From Agrobacterium vitis (GTDB taxonomy: Bacteria > Pseudomonadota > Alphaproteobacteria > Rhizobiales > Rhizobiaceae), in assembly GCF_037039395.1 (NCBI RefSeq), contig NZ_CP146244.1:744001-808000 (forward strand): DNA of 64,000 bases, read 5' to 3'. The notes beneath the pieces are model-generated. The model was given only the letters and a program-made list of their open reading frames with translations. It was not told where the DNA came from and did no database searches. The translations under genes and the position numbers were made by a program. This document shows, in pieces, positions 24,214 to 32,744 of this stretch (the first letter of the stretch is position 1; each line of letters begins with the position of its first letter).

Positions 24214-25056
24214 TTACCTCGCTGTCTGGTAGGCCGGATGCCATTGCAGGAACACGCGCTCCAGGAAACGGGCAAGCAGATCCGCCAGTTTGCCGAGCAG
24301 CGCATAGATGAGAATGGAAAGAACAACCACGTCGATCAGCAGGAACTCACGCGCCTGCATGGCCATGTAACCGAGGCCGGAAGAGGCGGCGATGGTTTCC
24401 GCGACGATCAGCGTCAGCCACATGATGCCAAGGCCATAGCGCAATCCCGCAAAAATCGCGGGCAGGGCGCCCGGCAGGATAACCTTGCGAAACAGCCGGT
24501 AGGGCTTCATGCCGTAAAGGCGGCCCATTTCCACCAGTTGTGGATCGACGCTCTGGATGCCCAGCAGGGTGTTGACATAGATCGGGAAAAACACGCCGAG
24601 CGCGACAAGAAAGAGCTTGGCCTCCTCATCAATTCCGAACCACAGGATGACCAGCGGGATCAACGCCAGATGGGGAATATTGCGCACCATCTGCAAGGTT
24701 GTATCGGTAATGCCACGGCTCAATGCGGACAGGCCGTTGAGCAGACCGAGTGCAAAACCGATGCCGCCGCCAATGGCAAAGCCCGCCAGCGCCCTTACGG
24801 TGCTGACGCCAATATTGGTTGGCAACTCGCCCGATAATGTCAGCCGCCAGAAGGCTTCGGCGACGGCAGACGGTGCCGGTAACACGTTTTGCTGCAACAA
24901 TCCGGCGCGCGACGATGCTTCCCAGGCAATCAGGATCAGCAAAGGCAGCGCCCAGCCGATACTGTTGCCGGCCAGCCGCGACAAGCCAGCCCCGAACCAT
25001 GCAAGTCCATGCGAGGGTGCATGTCCGGCATCTTGTCTGAGGTTTGAATTCTGCAT
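24214..25056 (-). CDS. ssuC: Aliphatic sulfonate ABC transporter permease
   Basis: 280-aa permease with about six membrane spans. Seen: [34 protein letters not shown], the [21 protein letters not shown] segment that is highly characteristic of SsuC/TauC, and the EAA-type loop [26 protein letters not shown] precedes ATG 25056. It sits between ssuA and ssuB. Confidence 0.93.
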   Translation of the reverse strand: MQNSNLRQDAGHAPSHGLAWFGAGLSRLAGNSIGWALPLLILIAWEASSRAGLLQQNVLPAPSAVAEAFWRLTLSGELPTNIGVSTVRALAGFAIGGGIGFALGLLNGLSALSRGITDTTLQMVRNIPHLALIPLVILWFGIDEEAKLFLVALGVFFPIYVNTLLGIQSVDPQLVEMGRLYGMKPYRLFRKVILPGALPAIFAGLRYGLGIMWLTLIVAETIAASSGLGYMAMQAREFLLIDVVVLSILIYALLGKLADLLARFLERVFLQWHPAYQTAR

Positions 25057-25096
25057 CGCTTCAACTCCGGATCATTATCTTCAGTTGCCTGGGTCT

Positions 25097-26065
25097 TCAG
25101 TTGGTTGGCGCAACCCACACGGCGTCTTTGATGTTGATTTTCTTCGGGATCAGGCCGAGCCGGAAGAAACGGTCTGCCGTCTCTTGCTGGGTTGCCACGA
25201 TCTCGTCGGTAATCTTGAAAATGCCGAACTCGGCCCGGTTGGCGGCCAAAGTCTGGGCATTGAGCGGCACGCCGGTAATGTCATGCAGGGCGGCGGCCAA
25301 TTGACCGCGATTGTTGGCGGACCATTCCGCCGCGACGGCAAGCGCCTTCAATACGGTCGCCAATGTGTCGGGATGGCTTGCCGCAAAGTCACGATTGGCG
25401 AGAAAATAGGTTTTGACGTCAAGCACTTCGCTGGAGCGGGCGAGCGTCACCAGATCGTAACGGGTCTCGGCAATCGCCAGGAACGGGTCCCATACGGCCC
25501 AGGCGTCCACCTTGTCGCTGGCAAAGGCTGCCGCCGCATCAGCAGGGCCGAGATAGACCGGGGTGATCTCGTCAAAGCCGATCCCGGCCTTTTCAAGGGC
25601 AACCACGACGAGGTTATGGGCGCTGGTGCCTTTTCCGACTGCGACCTTGCGGCCTTTGAGACCGGCCAGATCCTTGATGCCGGAACTGGCCTTGACGACG
25701 ATGCCTTCGCCTTTGCCATTTGGTGGCAGCGCCGCAGCATAGACAATGGCTGCCCCGGATGCCTGCCCGAAAATCGGCGGCGCATCTCCCGTCCAACCGA
25801 CATGGACGGAGCCGACATTCAAGGCCTCGACCAGCGGCGGCCCGGCAGCGAACTCCACCCAGGACACCGAGGTCCCCTGCGACTTGAGGGCGGCTTCGAT
25901 GACGCCCTGCTGGCGTGCAATGACTGGCAGACCGGTTTTCTGATAGCCGATTTTCAAGGTACCCAATCCTTCGGCCCGCGCGCGGAAGGCAGCGCCAAGT
26001 GTCAGGGATAAAGCGAGGGAGCCAAGGGCACCGGTCGCGAATAGGCGGCGGGTCAATTCTGTCAT
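25097..26065 (-). CDS. ssuA: Aliphatic sulfonate-binding periplasmic protein
   Basis: 322 aa. A signal peptide with twin arginines (ELTRRLFATGALGSLALSLT) ends near ARAE. The mature part IGYQKTGLPVIARQQGVIEA and the SVSWVEFAAGPPLVEAL, WTGDAPPIFGQA and VDAWAVWDPFLAIAE motifs are typical of SsuA. It is the first gene of the minus-strand unit and lies divergent from a second SsuA-like gene. A CATAGACTA motif is found 55 nt upstream of the start. Confidence 0.92.
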   Translation of the reverse strand: MTELTRRLFATGALGSLALSLTLGAAFRARAEGLGTLKIGYQKTGLPVIARQQGVIEAALKSQGTSVSWVEFAAGPPLVEALNVGSVHVGWTGDAPPIFGQASGAAIVYAAALPPNGKGEGIVVKASSGIKDLAGLKGRKVAVGKGTSAHNLVVVALEKAGIGFDEITPVYLGPADAAAAFASDKVDAWAVWDPFLAIAETRYDLVTLARSSEVLDVKTYFLANRDFAASHPDTLATVLKALAVAAEWSANNRGQLAAALHDITGVPLNAQTLAANRAEFGIFKITDEIVATQQETADRFFRLGLIPKKINIKDAVWVAPTN

Positions 26066-26447
26066 GTTGCGTCTCTTGAAAACCTAAGTCCGGGCGATTG
26101 CGCCTTAGGTTAGAGTATATAGTCTATGGAAATAATGGAGATAAAATCGATCAATATTCCCCGAACAGCGAAAACATTTTTCCTCATTGGACAGTTTTCC
26201 GGGTTGGGGCGTGCGCCGATGATGCCCTCATGCGGTTGGGGCCTGATGGCGCGAAAACCGGCTCTCATGTCTAACTTCGGTCTCGGCATCTTCAGAAGAG
26301 ACGAAATTCCGACCCCTGGAGACGGTAAAATGGCGGCAGGAAATTTCCGCAATCGCCCATAAAGCGAAAAATATTGCTTACAAATTCCATAGACTAAATC
26401 ATCATATAGGTCTGACGAACGTGACAGACCGAAGAAAGAGACCGCTG
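26066..26447. promoter_or_regulatory. Divergent ssu control region with two CATAGACTA motifs
   Basis: About 380 A+T-rich bases with no supported gene. TAGTCTATG (minus-strand CATAGACTA) lies at 26120-26128, 55 nt before ssuA; CATAGACTA lies at 26388-26396, about 52 nt before the second ssuA-like gene. Orientation relative to each gene is the same, and the extended match is TTCCATAGACTAWAT. The TAGACTA core recurs twice before the flavin-reductase gene. They may be sulfur-responsive regulator sites or conserved promoter parts. Confidence 0.6.
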
Positions 26448-27413
26448 ATGATCAACCGCAGACAGACCCTTGGCTTGCTTGGCGCTGCCAGCACCATCCT
26501 CGCCTTGCCGGCAATCCGTACCGCCCAGGCGGCCACCACGACCCTGCGGATCGGCTGGCAGAAGAATGGTGTGCTGGCACTGGCCAAGCGCACGGGCGCG
26601 CTTGAAAAGCGTCTGGCTGCACGCGGCGTTACCGTGACCTGGGCCGAGTTCACCTCCGGCCCGCCGCTGCTGGAAGCGCTGGGCGCCGGTGCGCTCGATT
26701 TTGGTCCGACAGGAGATGTGCCGCCGCTGTTTGCCCAGGCGGCGGGCGGCAATCTCCTTTATGTCGGCACTTACAAGGGAGCACCCTCCGGCACGGCATT
26801 GCTTGTTCACAAGGATTCGCCGATCCAGACGATTGCCGATCTCAAGGGCAAGAAGCTAGCCTTCAAGCGCGGCTCGAGCGCCCATAATTTCGTGGTCAAG
26901 GCGCTGAAAACGGCAGGATTGACGCCAGCTGATGTCAAGGCAGCGGATCTGTCGCCTGCCGATGCGGGGGCGGCGTTCAAATCTGGAAATGTCGATGCCT
27001 GGGCGATTTGGGACCCCTATTTTGCGGTGGCCGAGACCGATCCCAATGCGAGAGTGCTGACGACGGCCAGCGGCATTGTCGATAGCTGGAGCTTCTATTT
27101 CGGCAATGGTGATTTCACCAGTAAAAACCCGGAGGTGATCACTGACGTTATCGATGAATTGCGCAAGACCGGCGTCTGGGCGCAGAGCCATCTGGATGAG
27201 ACGATCACCGCGCTTGCCGAAATCACTGGCGTGCCGCGCGACACGACAAAGACCGTGCTGAGCCGGCCCGGCGCGGATCTCGGCAGCGTTTCTACCCTGA
27301 ACGATGAGGCCATCGCTTATCAGCAGGCCTTGGCCGACGAGTTTCACGCCCTGCAAATTCTGCCGAAGCCTTTGAAGATCGCCGAGATCGTCTGGCGCCC
27401 GAAGGCCAGCTGA
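26448..27413 (+). CDS. Second SsuA-like sulfonate-binding periplasmic protein
   Basis: 321 aa. Signal peptide with twin arginines (INRRQTLGLLGAASTILALP) ending near AQAA. The mature IGWQKNGVLALAKRTGALEK, VTWAEFTSGPPLLEALGAGA, PTGDVPPLFAQAAGG and VDAWAIWDPYFAVAET closely parallel the divergent SsuA, so the two genes are paralogues. It lies 25 bases before ssuD in one unit. It probably feeds the same SsuBC translocator with a different sulfonate. ATG 26448 is preferred to the in-frame GTG 26421 because it gives a normal signal peptide. Confidence 0.9.
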   Translation: MINRRQTLGLLGAASTILALPAIRTAQAATTTLRIGWQKNGVLALAKRTGALEKRLAARGVTVTWAEFTSGPPLLEALGAGALDFGPTGDVPPLFAQAAGGNLLYVGTYKGAPSGTALLVHKDSPIQTIADLKGKKLAFKRGSSAHNFVVKALKTAGLTPADVKAADLSPADAGAAFKSGNVDAWAIWDPYFAVAETDPNARVLTTASGIVDSWSFYFGNGDFTSKNPEVITDVIDELRKTGVWAQSHLDETITALAEITGVPRDTTKTVLSRPGADLGSVSTLNDEAIAYQQALADEFHALQILPKPLKIAEIVWRPKAS

Positions 27414-27438
27414 ACCATTTTCATGAAAGGACTTGTCC

Positions 27439-28629
27439 ATGTCTAAAACGTCCAATGCGCAAAATGCGCGGCCCATCGACTTTCTCTGGTTCATCCCCAC
27501 GTCGGGTGACGGCACCTATCTCGGCTCCAACGACCTGACCCGTCCGGTCGATCACGGTTATCTGCGTGAAATTGCTATTGCCGTCGACCGGCTCGGCTAT
27601 TACGGCGTATTGCTGCCGACGGGGGTCGCCTGTGAGGAATCCTTCGTCACGGCGGCGTCGCTGGCCGCCCATACGCAGAAACTGAAATTTCTGGTCGCCA
27701 TTCGCCCCGGCACGGCATCGCCCGCCTATTACGCACGGTTGGCGGTGGCCCTGGACCGGGTCTCGAACGGCCGAACGCTGCTGAATATCGTTGTGGGCGG
27801 CAGCCCTTCCGAATTGGCGGGTGACGGTATTTTCGTCTCCCATGACGAACGCTATGCCCATGCCGACGAGTTTTTTACCGTCTGGGAAGATCTTCTGAGC
27901 AAGGGCCATGCCGATCTGAATGGCAAATATATCCGTGCCGAAGGCGCGCGCCTAGGCTTCCCGCCGGTACAATCGCCGCGTCCGCCGCTCTATTTCGGCG
28001 GCTCTTCGGATGCCGGGATCGATTTTGCCGCCCGTCGCGTCGACAAATACCTGACCTGGGGCGAACCGCCAGCGCAGGTCAAGGAAAAGGTCGAGGCGGT
28101 GCGCGCTGCCGCTGCCCGCAGCGGGCGGGATGTCTCCTTTGGCATCCGTCTGCACTTCATCGTCCGCGAAACCGATGAAGAGGCCTGGGCCGCCGCAGAC
28201 AAGCTGATCTCCAAACTGTCAGATGAAACCATCCGCGAAACCCAGGCGCGCTTTGCCAAGGAATCCGACTCGGTGGGGCAGCGCCGCATGACGGAATTGC
28301 ACAATGGCCGACGCGACAAGCTGGAAGTCTCGCCCAATCTCTGGGCCGGGGTGGGACTGGTGCGGGCAGGGGCCGGTACGGCCCTGGTCGGGTCGCCGGA
28401 AACGGTGGCGGAGCGCCTGCGGGAGTATCAGGCCATCGGCATTGATACGGTGATCGGCTCCGGCTATCCGCACCTCGAAGAAGCCTACCGTGTGGCGGAA
28501 CTGCTGTTTCCGAAGCTTGGCCTGGGCAGGTCGAGTGAAAACGACATCAAGCACAGCGACTTCGCCGATTCGAAAGTCTTTGCCGGCGGAGGCCATTCCG
28601 GTGGTTTCCGGGTCGTTTCCGGTTCCTGA
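27439..28629 (+). CDS. ssuD: FMNH2-dependent alkanesulfonate monooxygenase
   Basis: 396-aa bacterial-luciferase-fold enzyme that uses FMNH2 and O2 to release sulfite from alkanesulfonates. [36 protein letters not shown] (Cys65, matching the conserved Ssu cysteine), [34 protein letters not shown] and [21 protein letters not shown] correspond closely to E. coli SsuD. The C-terminal tail differs, with a Gly/Ser-rich end. The start is ATG 27439, with AAAGGA 8 nt upstream. It needs reduced flavin, probably from the reductase at 29578-30126. Confidence 0.95.
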   Translation: MSKTSNAQNARPIDFLWFIPTSGDGTYLGSNDLTRPVDHGYLREIAIAVDRLGYYGVLLPTGVACEESFVTAASLAAHTQKLKFLVAIRPGTASPAYYARLAVALDRVSNGRTLLNIVVGGSPSELAGDGIFVSHDERYAHADEFFTVWEDLLSKGHADLNGKYIRAEGARLGFPPVQSPRPPLYFGGSSDAGIDFAARRVDKYLTWGEPPAQVKEKVEAVRAAAARSGRDVSFGIRLHFIVRETDEEAWAAADKLISKLSDETIRETQARFAKESDSVGQRRMTELHNGRRDKLEVSPNLWAGVGLVRAGAGTALVGSPETVAERLREYQAIGIDTVIGSGYPHLEEAYRVAELLFPKLGLGRSSENDIKHSDFADSKVFAGGGHSGGFRVVSGS

Positions 28630-28657
28630 CGCCCTTCAATTGTCGCTCATGCGCCAT

Positions 28658-28690
28658 ACCGCTCTGGATTAAACCGGGGCGGTGTTGCCT
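28658..28690 (+). terminator. Intrinsic terminator after ssuD
   Basis: ACCGCTCTGG (28658-28667) pairs with CCGGGGCGGT (28674-28683), eight Watson-Crick pairs and two wobbles. It is followed by GTTGCCTTTTTTG. It lies 28 bases past the ssuD stop. Confidence 0.7.
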
Positions 28691-28898
28691 TTTTTGATGT
28701 TTCCATGCAACGAACGGCGGTGAAACGTCGGTCGATCTGTCGTTTGCCAGCCACAATCCCTTGCGGCGAAGCTTGAATATGAAATACATAATTTTTATAT
28801 GTTTTTAAAATTCGTGCTGTAGTTTGGCTTTATTGCCATGGTGAAATGCGGATGGGGCCGAGATTTGTTGGTCCGGAATGTTGGGAAAGCAGATAGTC

Positions 28899-29366
28899 AT
28901 GCTGACGAAAAAAGGCAAATACGGTTTGAAAGCGCTGGTGGATCTGGCTCAGCTTGGACCGGGTGAAACAGCGTTCATCAGCGAGATTGCGCTCAGAAAC
29001 AACATTCCGAAGAAGTTTCTCGACACCATTCTGCTTGAATTGCGCAATGGCGGCATCCTGCGGTCCAAGAAAGGCCCGGGCGGTGGTTACTCCCTGTCGC
29101 ATCCCGCCAGTGAAATCCGCATTGGCCACGCTATTCGTCTGCTGGATGGGCCGCTTGCGCCGATCCGTTGCGCTAGCCGCACCGCTTTTGAAGCTTGCGA
29201 CGATTGTGCCGATCCGGTCAACTGTCAGGTCCGGCGGTCGATGACCCAGGTGCGGGACGCCATCGCTTCTATTCTCGACAATATGACCCTGGAACAATTC
29301 GTCGCTACGCCAAGCCTGAATGAGCTGACGCAGGATGAGCAGCAGGAAAAGCGCGCTACTGCATAA
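28899..29366 (+). CDS. Rrf2-family transcriptional regulator
   Basis: 155 aa. N-terminal winged helix LTKKGKYGLKALVDLA and PKKFLDTILLELRNGGILRS-KKGPGGGYSL are the Rrf2 pattern. Four cysteines, C91, C100, C103 and C109, may hold an Fe-S cluster or act as redox sensor. Other Rrf2 members (CymR, IscR) govern sulfur or Fe-S metabolism. The location between ssuD and the flavin reductase makes it the obvious candidate regulator of the sulfonate genes. Start ATG 28899 from homology; ATG 28878 is in frame with a poor RBS. Its last codons and stop come from dispersed repeat copy B. Confidence 0.9.
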   Translation: MLTKKGKYGLKALVDLAQLGPGETAFISEIALRNNIPKKFLDTILLELRNGGILRSKKGPGGGYSLSHPASEIRIGHAIRLLDGPLAPIRCASRTAFEACDDCADPVNCQVRRSMTQVRDAIASILDNMTLEQFVATPSLNELTQDEQQEKRATA

Positions 29367-29398
29367 TTCCTTAAATCTGCGAGGATTTAAGAAGGAAA
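29353..29398 (+). repeat. Short dispersed repeat copy B, overlapping the rrf2 end
   Basis: GCGCTACTG, CATAATTCCTTAAATC, TGCGAG, GATTTAAG, AAGGAAA. It contains a perfect 8-bp hairpin CTTAAATC/GATTTAAG and aligns with 22974-23021. The rrf2 stop codon TAA (29364-29366) is inside it. Confidence 0.75.
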
Positions 29399-29520
29399 TC
29401 ATGCAGGAGCTATCAAGCGCGTCAGCGAACCTTCGTGCGCTATATAGGGCGCACGGCGATCTCGTTAAAATTGCTGGTTTCCGTCACTTTCCACTATGAA
29501 CCATATCTACCAGACCATGG

Positions 29521-29570
29521 ATCAGCCTGCCGGATCTGAATGATCCGGCAGGCTGATTTTTTGTTTTGGC
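29521..29570 (+). terminator. Strong intrinsic terminator after rrf2
   Basis: A perfect 16-bp stem, ATCAGCCTGCCGGATC at 29521-29536 and GATCCGGCAGGCTGAT at 29542-29557, loop TGAAT, followed by TTTTTTGTTTT. The T-run is on the + strand, so it serves rrf2, whose stop is about 155 nt upstream. Confidence 0.88.
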
Positions 29571-29577
29571 CGCAGAG

Positions 29578-30126
29578 TCAGCCCAGAAGCGGTGTGAAAT
29601 TGCCGTAACGGCCGTTCTGATAGGCCAGCGGACTGCCTTCGCCGAGCTGGATCGAAATGACCCGACCAATGATGATGCCGTGGCTGTGGCGGTCGATGAT
29701 CTCTTCCACTTCACAGTCGATTGCGGCGAGCGCACCGACCAGCAGCGACGCGCCGCTAGGCCCGACCAGCCAATTTGACCCGTCATAGCGGGCCTCTCCC
29801 TTCAGCCCCCCAACGCCGGCAAAACGATTGGCGACAGGCTCGTCATGACTGGCAAGGATGTTGAGGCCGAAATGACCGTATTTCCGGATCACCGGATAGC
29901 TGGAAGAGGTCCGGTTGATATTGACGATAACCGTTGGAGGATCGACGGACAAAGCGGTAGCGGAGGTGACGGTTGCGCCGGTGCGCTCTGCCCCTTGGCC
30001 CGCCGTGATCACCGAAACCTGGCCACTGACAGTGCGCATGGCCGATTTCAGCAGACCCGGCTCCACGGAAGGCTGCGGATAGGGCGTAGCGTTGGCGTCC
30101 TTGCGCGGCATGGTGAGGATCGTCAT
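29578..30126 (-). CDS. NAD(P)H-dependent flavin reductase (HpaC/RutF-type)
   Basis: 182 aa, flavin-reductase-like split-barrel domain. LLKSAMRTVSGQVSVITAG, GATVTSATALSVDPPTVIVN, SYPVIRKYGHFGLNILA and HSHGIIIGRVISI are family features. It would supply FMNH2 to SsuD and perhaps to the flavoprotein encoded at 30437-31609; it replaces the unrelated SsuE of E. coli. Start ATG 30126 is chosen for GGAG at about 8 nt; 30132 is also possible. Two TAGACTA motifs lie upstream (30208 and 30260). Confidence 0.88.
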   Translation of the reverse strand: MTILTMPRKDANATPYPQPSVEPGLLKSAMRTVSGQVSVITAGQGAERTGATVTSATALSVDPPTVIVNINRTSSSYPVIRKYGHFGLNILASHDEPVANRFAGVGGLKGEARYDGSNWLVGPSGASLLVGALAAIDCEVEEIIDRHSHGIIIGRVISIQLGEGSPLAYQNGRYGNFTPLLG

Positions 30127-30207
30127 GAGCAATCTCCAAATGGTGGCTTTTCCTGCCGGTAAAATGGAATCTCACTGCTCTTTTGTCAATGTAATCCATA
30201 ATTTTAA

Positions 30208-30266
30208 TAGACTAAATTATGAGAAGAAAATTCTAAAAAATGGAGATATTCAGCATTCCTAGACTA
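30208..30266. promoter_or_regulatory. Two TAGACTA boxes upstream of the flavin reductase gene
   Basis: Direct copies at 30208-30214 and 30260-30266, 52 bp apart, in a very A+T-rich region. They share their core with the motifs between the two ssuA genes, though here they are on the strand opposite to the gene. A neighbouring AATCCATAATTTT (about 30193-30205) resembles AATACATAATTTT at about 28781-28793 upstream of rrf2. Confidence 0.45.
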
Positions 30267-30315
30267 AGAAACATTTTAACTCTACGATGCAGCCGATATA
30301 ATGTGCTAAAAATGC

Positions 30316-30414
30316 GAGAGCCTATCAGGTTCAGTCTGAACAGATAGGCTCTTACTTCTCTTGATGTCGTTTGTCTTTTTGCGAAAACCGGGGTCCAGTT
30401 TTTCTAAGACAAAC
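30316..30414 (-). repeat. RIME-like intergenic double palindrome, copy 4 (inverted)
   Basis: In the opposite orientation to copies 1-3: first AGAGCCTATC (30317-30326) with GATAGGCTCT (30343-30352), centred on GGTTC-n5-GAAC, then GTTTGTC (30369-30375) with GACAAAC (30408-30414). It lies just past the 3' end of the minus-strand flavoprotein gene. Confidence 0.75.
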
Positions 30415-30436
30415 AATGGCAGCGTTTCTCAGCAAG

Positions 30437-31609
30437 TCACCCGGTGGAATCATCATCCGAAAAACCGCTCAACCCAAGTGTTCCCTTGCGCAAAAGCGAA
30501 ACGATGATACCGGCGTCAGCGCTTTGGAATTCGGCTACGCCAAGAGGCGCGGTTGCATATGCAAAGCGCGGGTCCGCTGCGGCAGACTGAGCGATTGTCG
30601 AGGCTTCCAAGGCTGCTGCATTGGCTGCCGATGCGATCAGGAAGGCGGTATGGCGATGCCGGTCCTGGGTGCCGATCTGGGCGGCATCGATGGCGCTGGC
30701 GGCTTTTTCGATGACGGCTTCGGCCGTTGCCAGCCGCAGGGCGGCATCGGCGATGGCGCCGGTTTTTGATGGGTCAAAATCGGGTTCGAACGTGTCATCA
30801 GGCAGATGAGAGGGGGCCAATACCGGGCTTCCGAACAATTGGCCGAATGCAGCTTTGCCTCTCCCCAGTTCCACCGCGGCCTGCAAGAGCAGATCCATGG
30901 CCTGAGGCACATCCGGCCCCTGGGCCGGACGCCGGGTTTGCAGTTGTGCGTCCTTTTCGCCTCTCTGGTCGCGAAACAGCACAGGCTCACCCCGATCCGG
31001 CTGGCTTTTGTCCGAAAGAGAATTGGCGATCGGCGTCATCGTCGCCGTTCCCCCAGGGAAAAACAGATGGGCTGGCTCTTCAGCCTGATCATGGACGGAC
31101 ACCATGATCCAATCGGCAGATGTGGCATTCGGCGAAGCCATGCCGGTGCCATTCAGTGACCAGCCAAGTCCATTATAGGAAAGGTGCAGGCCGCTGTCTT
31201 TCAGGCTTGCCGCAGACGGTGCTTTGACGCGGCCTAAGCGCATGCCTGCCAGTGCGGCAGCAAAGAAATAGGATTTCTGTGCTTCGCTGCCATGGCTGCG
31301 TAACAATTCCAATGCACAATAATGGCCGGCAAGCATGGCCCCCAATGTGGGACAAGCCTTTGCAAGGACACAGCAAATGGTCGATAGCAACACATTTGAA
31401 ACGTCGATCCCGCCGTAATCGGTCGAGACGGAAATGCCAAGAAGCCCTGACCTCAGCAGATGGTCGAGGATTGGTTTTTCATAGGACCCGTCATCTGCCG
31501 GCACTGCACTTTCGGCCAGCACATGCGCGGCGCCAAGGGCTTCGTCCTCGGCTTTGATGAAGGCAACTGGTCTAGCCAGTCGGTCGAAAACGGGCGAGAA
31601 TGTTCCCAT
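30437..31609 (-). CDS. Acyl-CoA-dehydrogenase-fold flavoprotein, SfnB/DszC-like, divergent
   Basis: 390 aa. The N-terminal third keeps the fold pattern: a helix with LRSGLLGISVSTDYGGIDVS, then LAKACPTLGAMLAGHYCALE. The C-terminal helical domain (RLATAEAVIEKAASAIDAAQ) is also typical. The middle strand region is weak: the usual FG-RTTASGT-like segment is missing, and residues 195-235 are charged and Asp/Arg/Gln rich. Members of this group use reduced flavin to oxidise sulfur compounds such as sulfones, fitting the sulfonate locus. Activity is doubtful because of the divergence. The promoter faces the LysR gene's 3' end. Confidence 0.7.
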   Translation of the reverse strand: MGTFSPVFDRLARPVAFIKAEDEALGAAHVLAESAVPADDGSYEKPILDHLLRSGLLGISVSTDYGGIDVSNVLLSTICCVLAKACPTLGAMLAGHYCALELLRSHGSEAQKSYFFAAALAGMRLGRVKAPSAASLKDSGLHLSYNGLGWSLNGTGMASPNATSADWIMVSVHDQAEEPAHLFFPGGTATMTPIANSLSDKSQPDRGEPVLFRDQRGEKDAQLQTRRPAQGPDVPQAMDLLLQAAVELGRGKAAFGQLFGSPVLAPSHLPDDTFEPDFDPSKTGAIADAALRLATAEAVIEKAASAIDAAQIGTQDRHRHTAFLIASAANAAALEASTIAQSAAADPRFAYATAPLGVAEFQSADAGIIVSLLRKGTLGLSGFSDDDSTG

Positions 31610-31781
31610 GACGGCATCTCCCTTTTGTCTCGATTTCGAAATTCCGGGCCAGTGAGGTATCTTCCCGCTTCACGAGAGCCGCAGCCCGCCAAACAGGTGA
31701 GCAATAAACGATATTATCATATCGATAGATTTTGTATAGTTTCCTTTTCAAAGGGTTGTGGGCGTCTGTGACGTCGTTGTT

Positions 31782-32693
31782 TCAGCCCTCATTGAGCCTG
31801 GCTTCGAGCAAAAGTTTTACCAGCCAATCCACGAAGACCCGGACCTTGTTGCTCAAATGCCGGTTCGGTGGATAGACGATATAGAGAGGAAGCGGCTCGC
31901 GCCTCCAGTCCGCCAACACCTGTACCAATTCACCTGATGCGATGAGGCTGGCGGCCATGAACCGGGGAACCGGCGCAATACCGAGACCGTTCTGGGCGCA
32001 GGTCATATAGGTGCGGCTATCGTTGACCGAAACGATATAGCGGGCGCTGATCTCCAGCTCTTCCTTGTCCTTTTTGAACGTGAATGGCATTTTACGGCTA
32101 TTGTTGCTGCTGAAATAGTTCACGCAATAGTGGTGGTTTTCCAGTTCGCGCGGATGGGCCGGGATGCCGAATTTTTCGATATAGCGGGGGGCGACGCAGG
32201 TGATCATTTCCACGTCGCAAACCCGTCTGGCGATCAGTGACTGATCGGATGGCGTACCAGCCCGCAAGGCACAATCGACGTTTTCGGCAAGATAATCGAC
32301 CATCCGGTCGCTGACGCCGAGATCGATGTGCATATCTGGAAATTTCTGATGAAAGTCGCAGAGGGAGGGCACGACGATCCAGTCTGAAAACGCGCCGGAC
32401 ATTTCGACACGCAAGCGTCCGCGGGGTGTGCTTTGCGCATTGGAAAGACTCTCGTCCAGCTCAGCCAATTCCGAAACGATCTGGACCGCCCGCTCATAAT
32501 ACAAGGCCCCGTCCGTCGTCACCATGACGCGACGGGTGGTCCGGTTGAGCAGTTTGGTCTGCAAATGGGCTTCCAACCCCTGGATGAGATTGGTGACCGT
32601 CGCCTTTGGCATATCAAGCCGTTCAGCCGCTCGGGTAAAATTGCCGGTTTCCACCACGCGAATGAAGGCGCGCATTGCCGAGAGCTGGTCCAT
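31782..32693 (-). CDS. LysR-family transcriptional regulator
   Basis: 303 aa. N-terminal HTH: DQLSAMRAFIRVVETGNFTR-AAERLDMPKATVTNLIQGLE, then the linker helix and a type-II binding-protein-like effector domain (RGRLRVEMSGAFSDWIVVPS). The subgroup resembles the rhizobial/pseudomonad LysR regulators typified by DLSAL/MDQLSAMRAF starts. ATG 32693 is used; the in-frame start at 32810 would cross the divergent promoter. It is divergent from the hydrolase-RND pump genes and so probably regulates them. Confidence 0.9.
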   Translation of the reverse strand: MDQLSAMRAFIRVVETGNFTRAAERLDMPKATVTNLIQGLEAHLQTKLLNRTTRRVMVTTDGALYYERAVQIVSELAELDESLSNAQSTPRGRLRVEMSGAFSDWIVVPSLCDFHQKFPDMHIDLGVSDRMVDYLAENVDCALRAGTPSDQSLIARRVCDVEMITCVAPRYIEKFGIPAHPRELENHHYCVNYFSSNNSRKMPFTFKKDKEELEISARYIVSVNDSRTYMTCAQNGLGIAPVPRFMAASLIASGELVQVLADWRREPLPLYIVYPPNRHLSNKVRVFVDWLVKLLLEARLNEG

Positions 32694-32726
32694 GGGAATC
32701 CGCCTTATCGATGTGCGTTGCACTAT

Positions 32727-32744
32727 TGTTCGAAAATACGAACA
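32727..32744. promoter_or_regulatory. Candidate LysR box between the lysR gene and the hydrolase/RND unit
   Basis: Perfect inverted repeat TGTTCG-AAAATA-CGAACA. A second inverted repeat GCCAA...TTGGC lies at 32760-32779. Both are in the 198-base divergent region and could be LysR recognition and activation sites. Confidence 0.5.
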
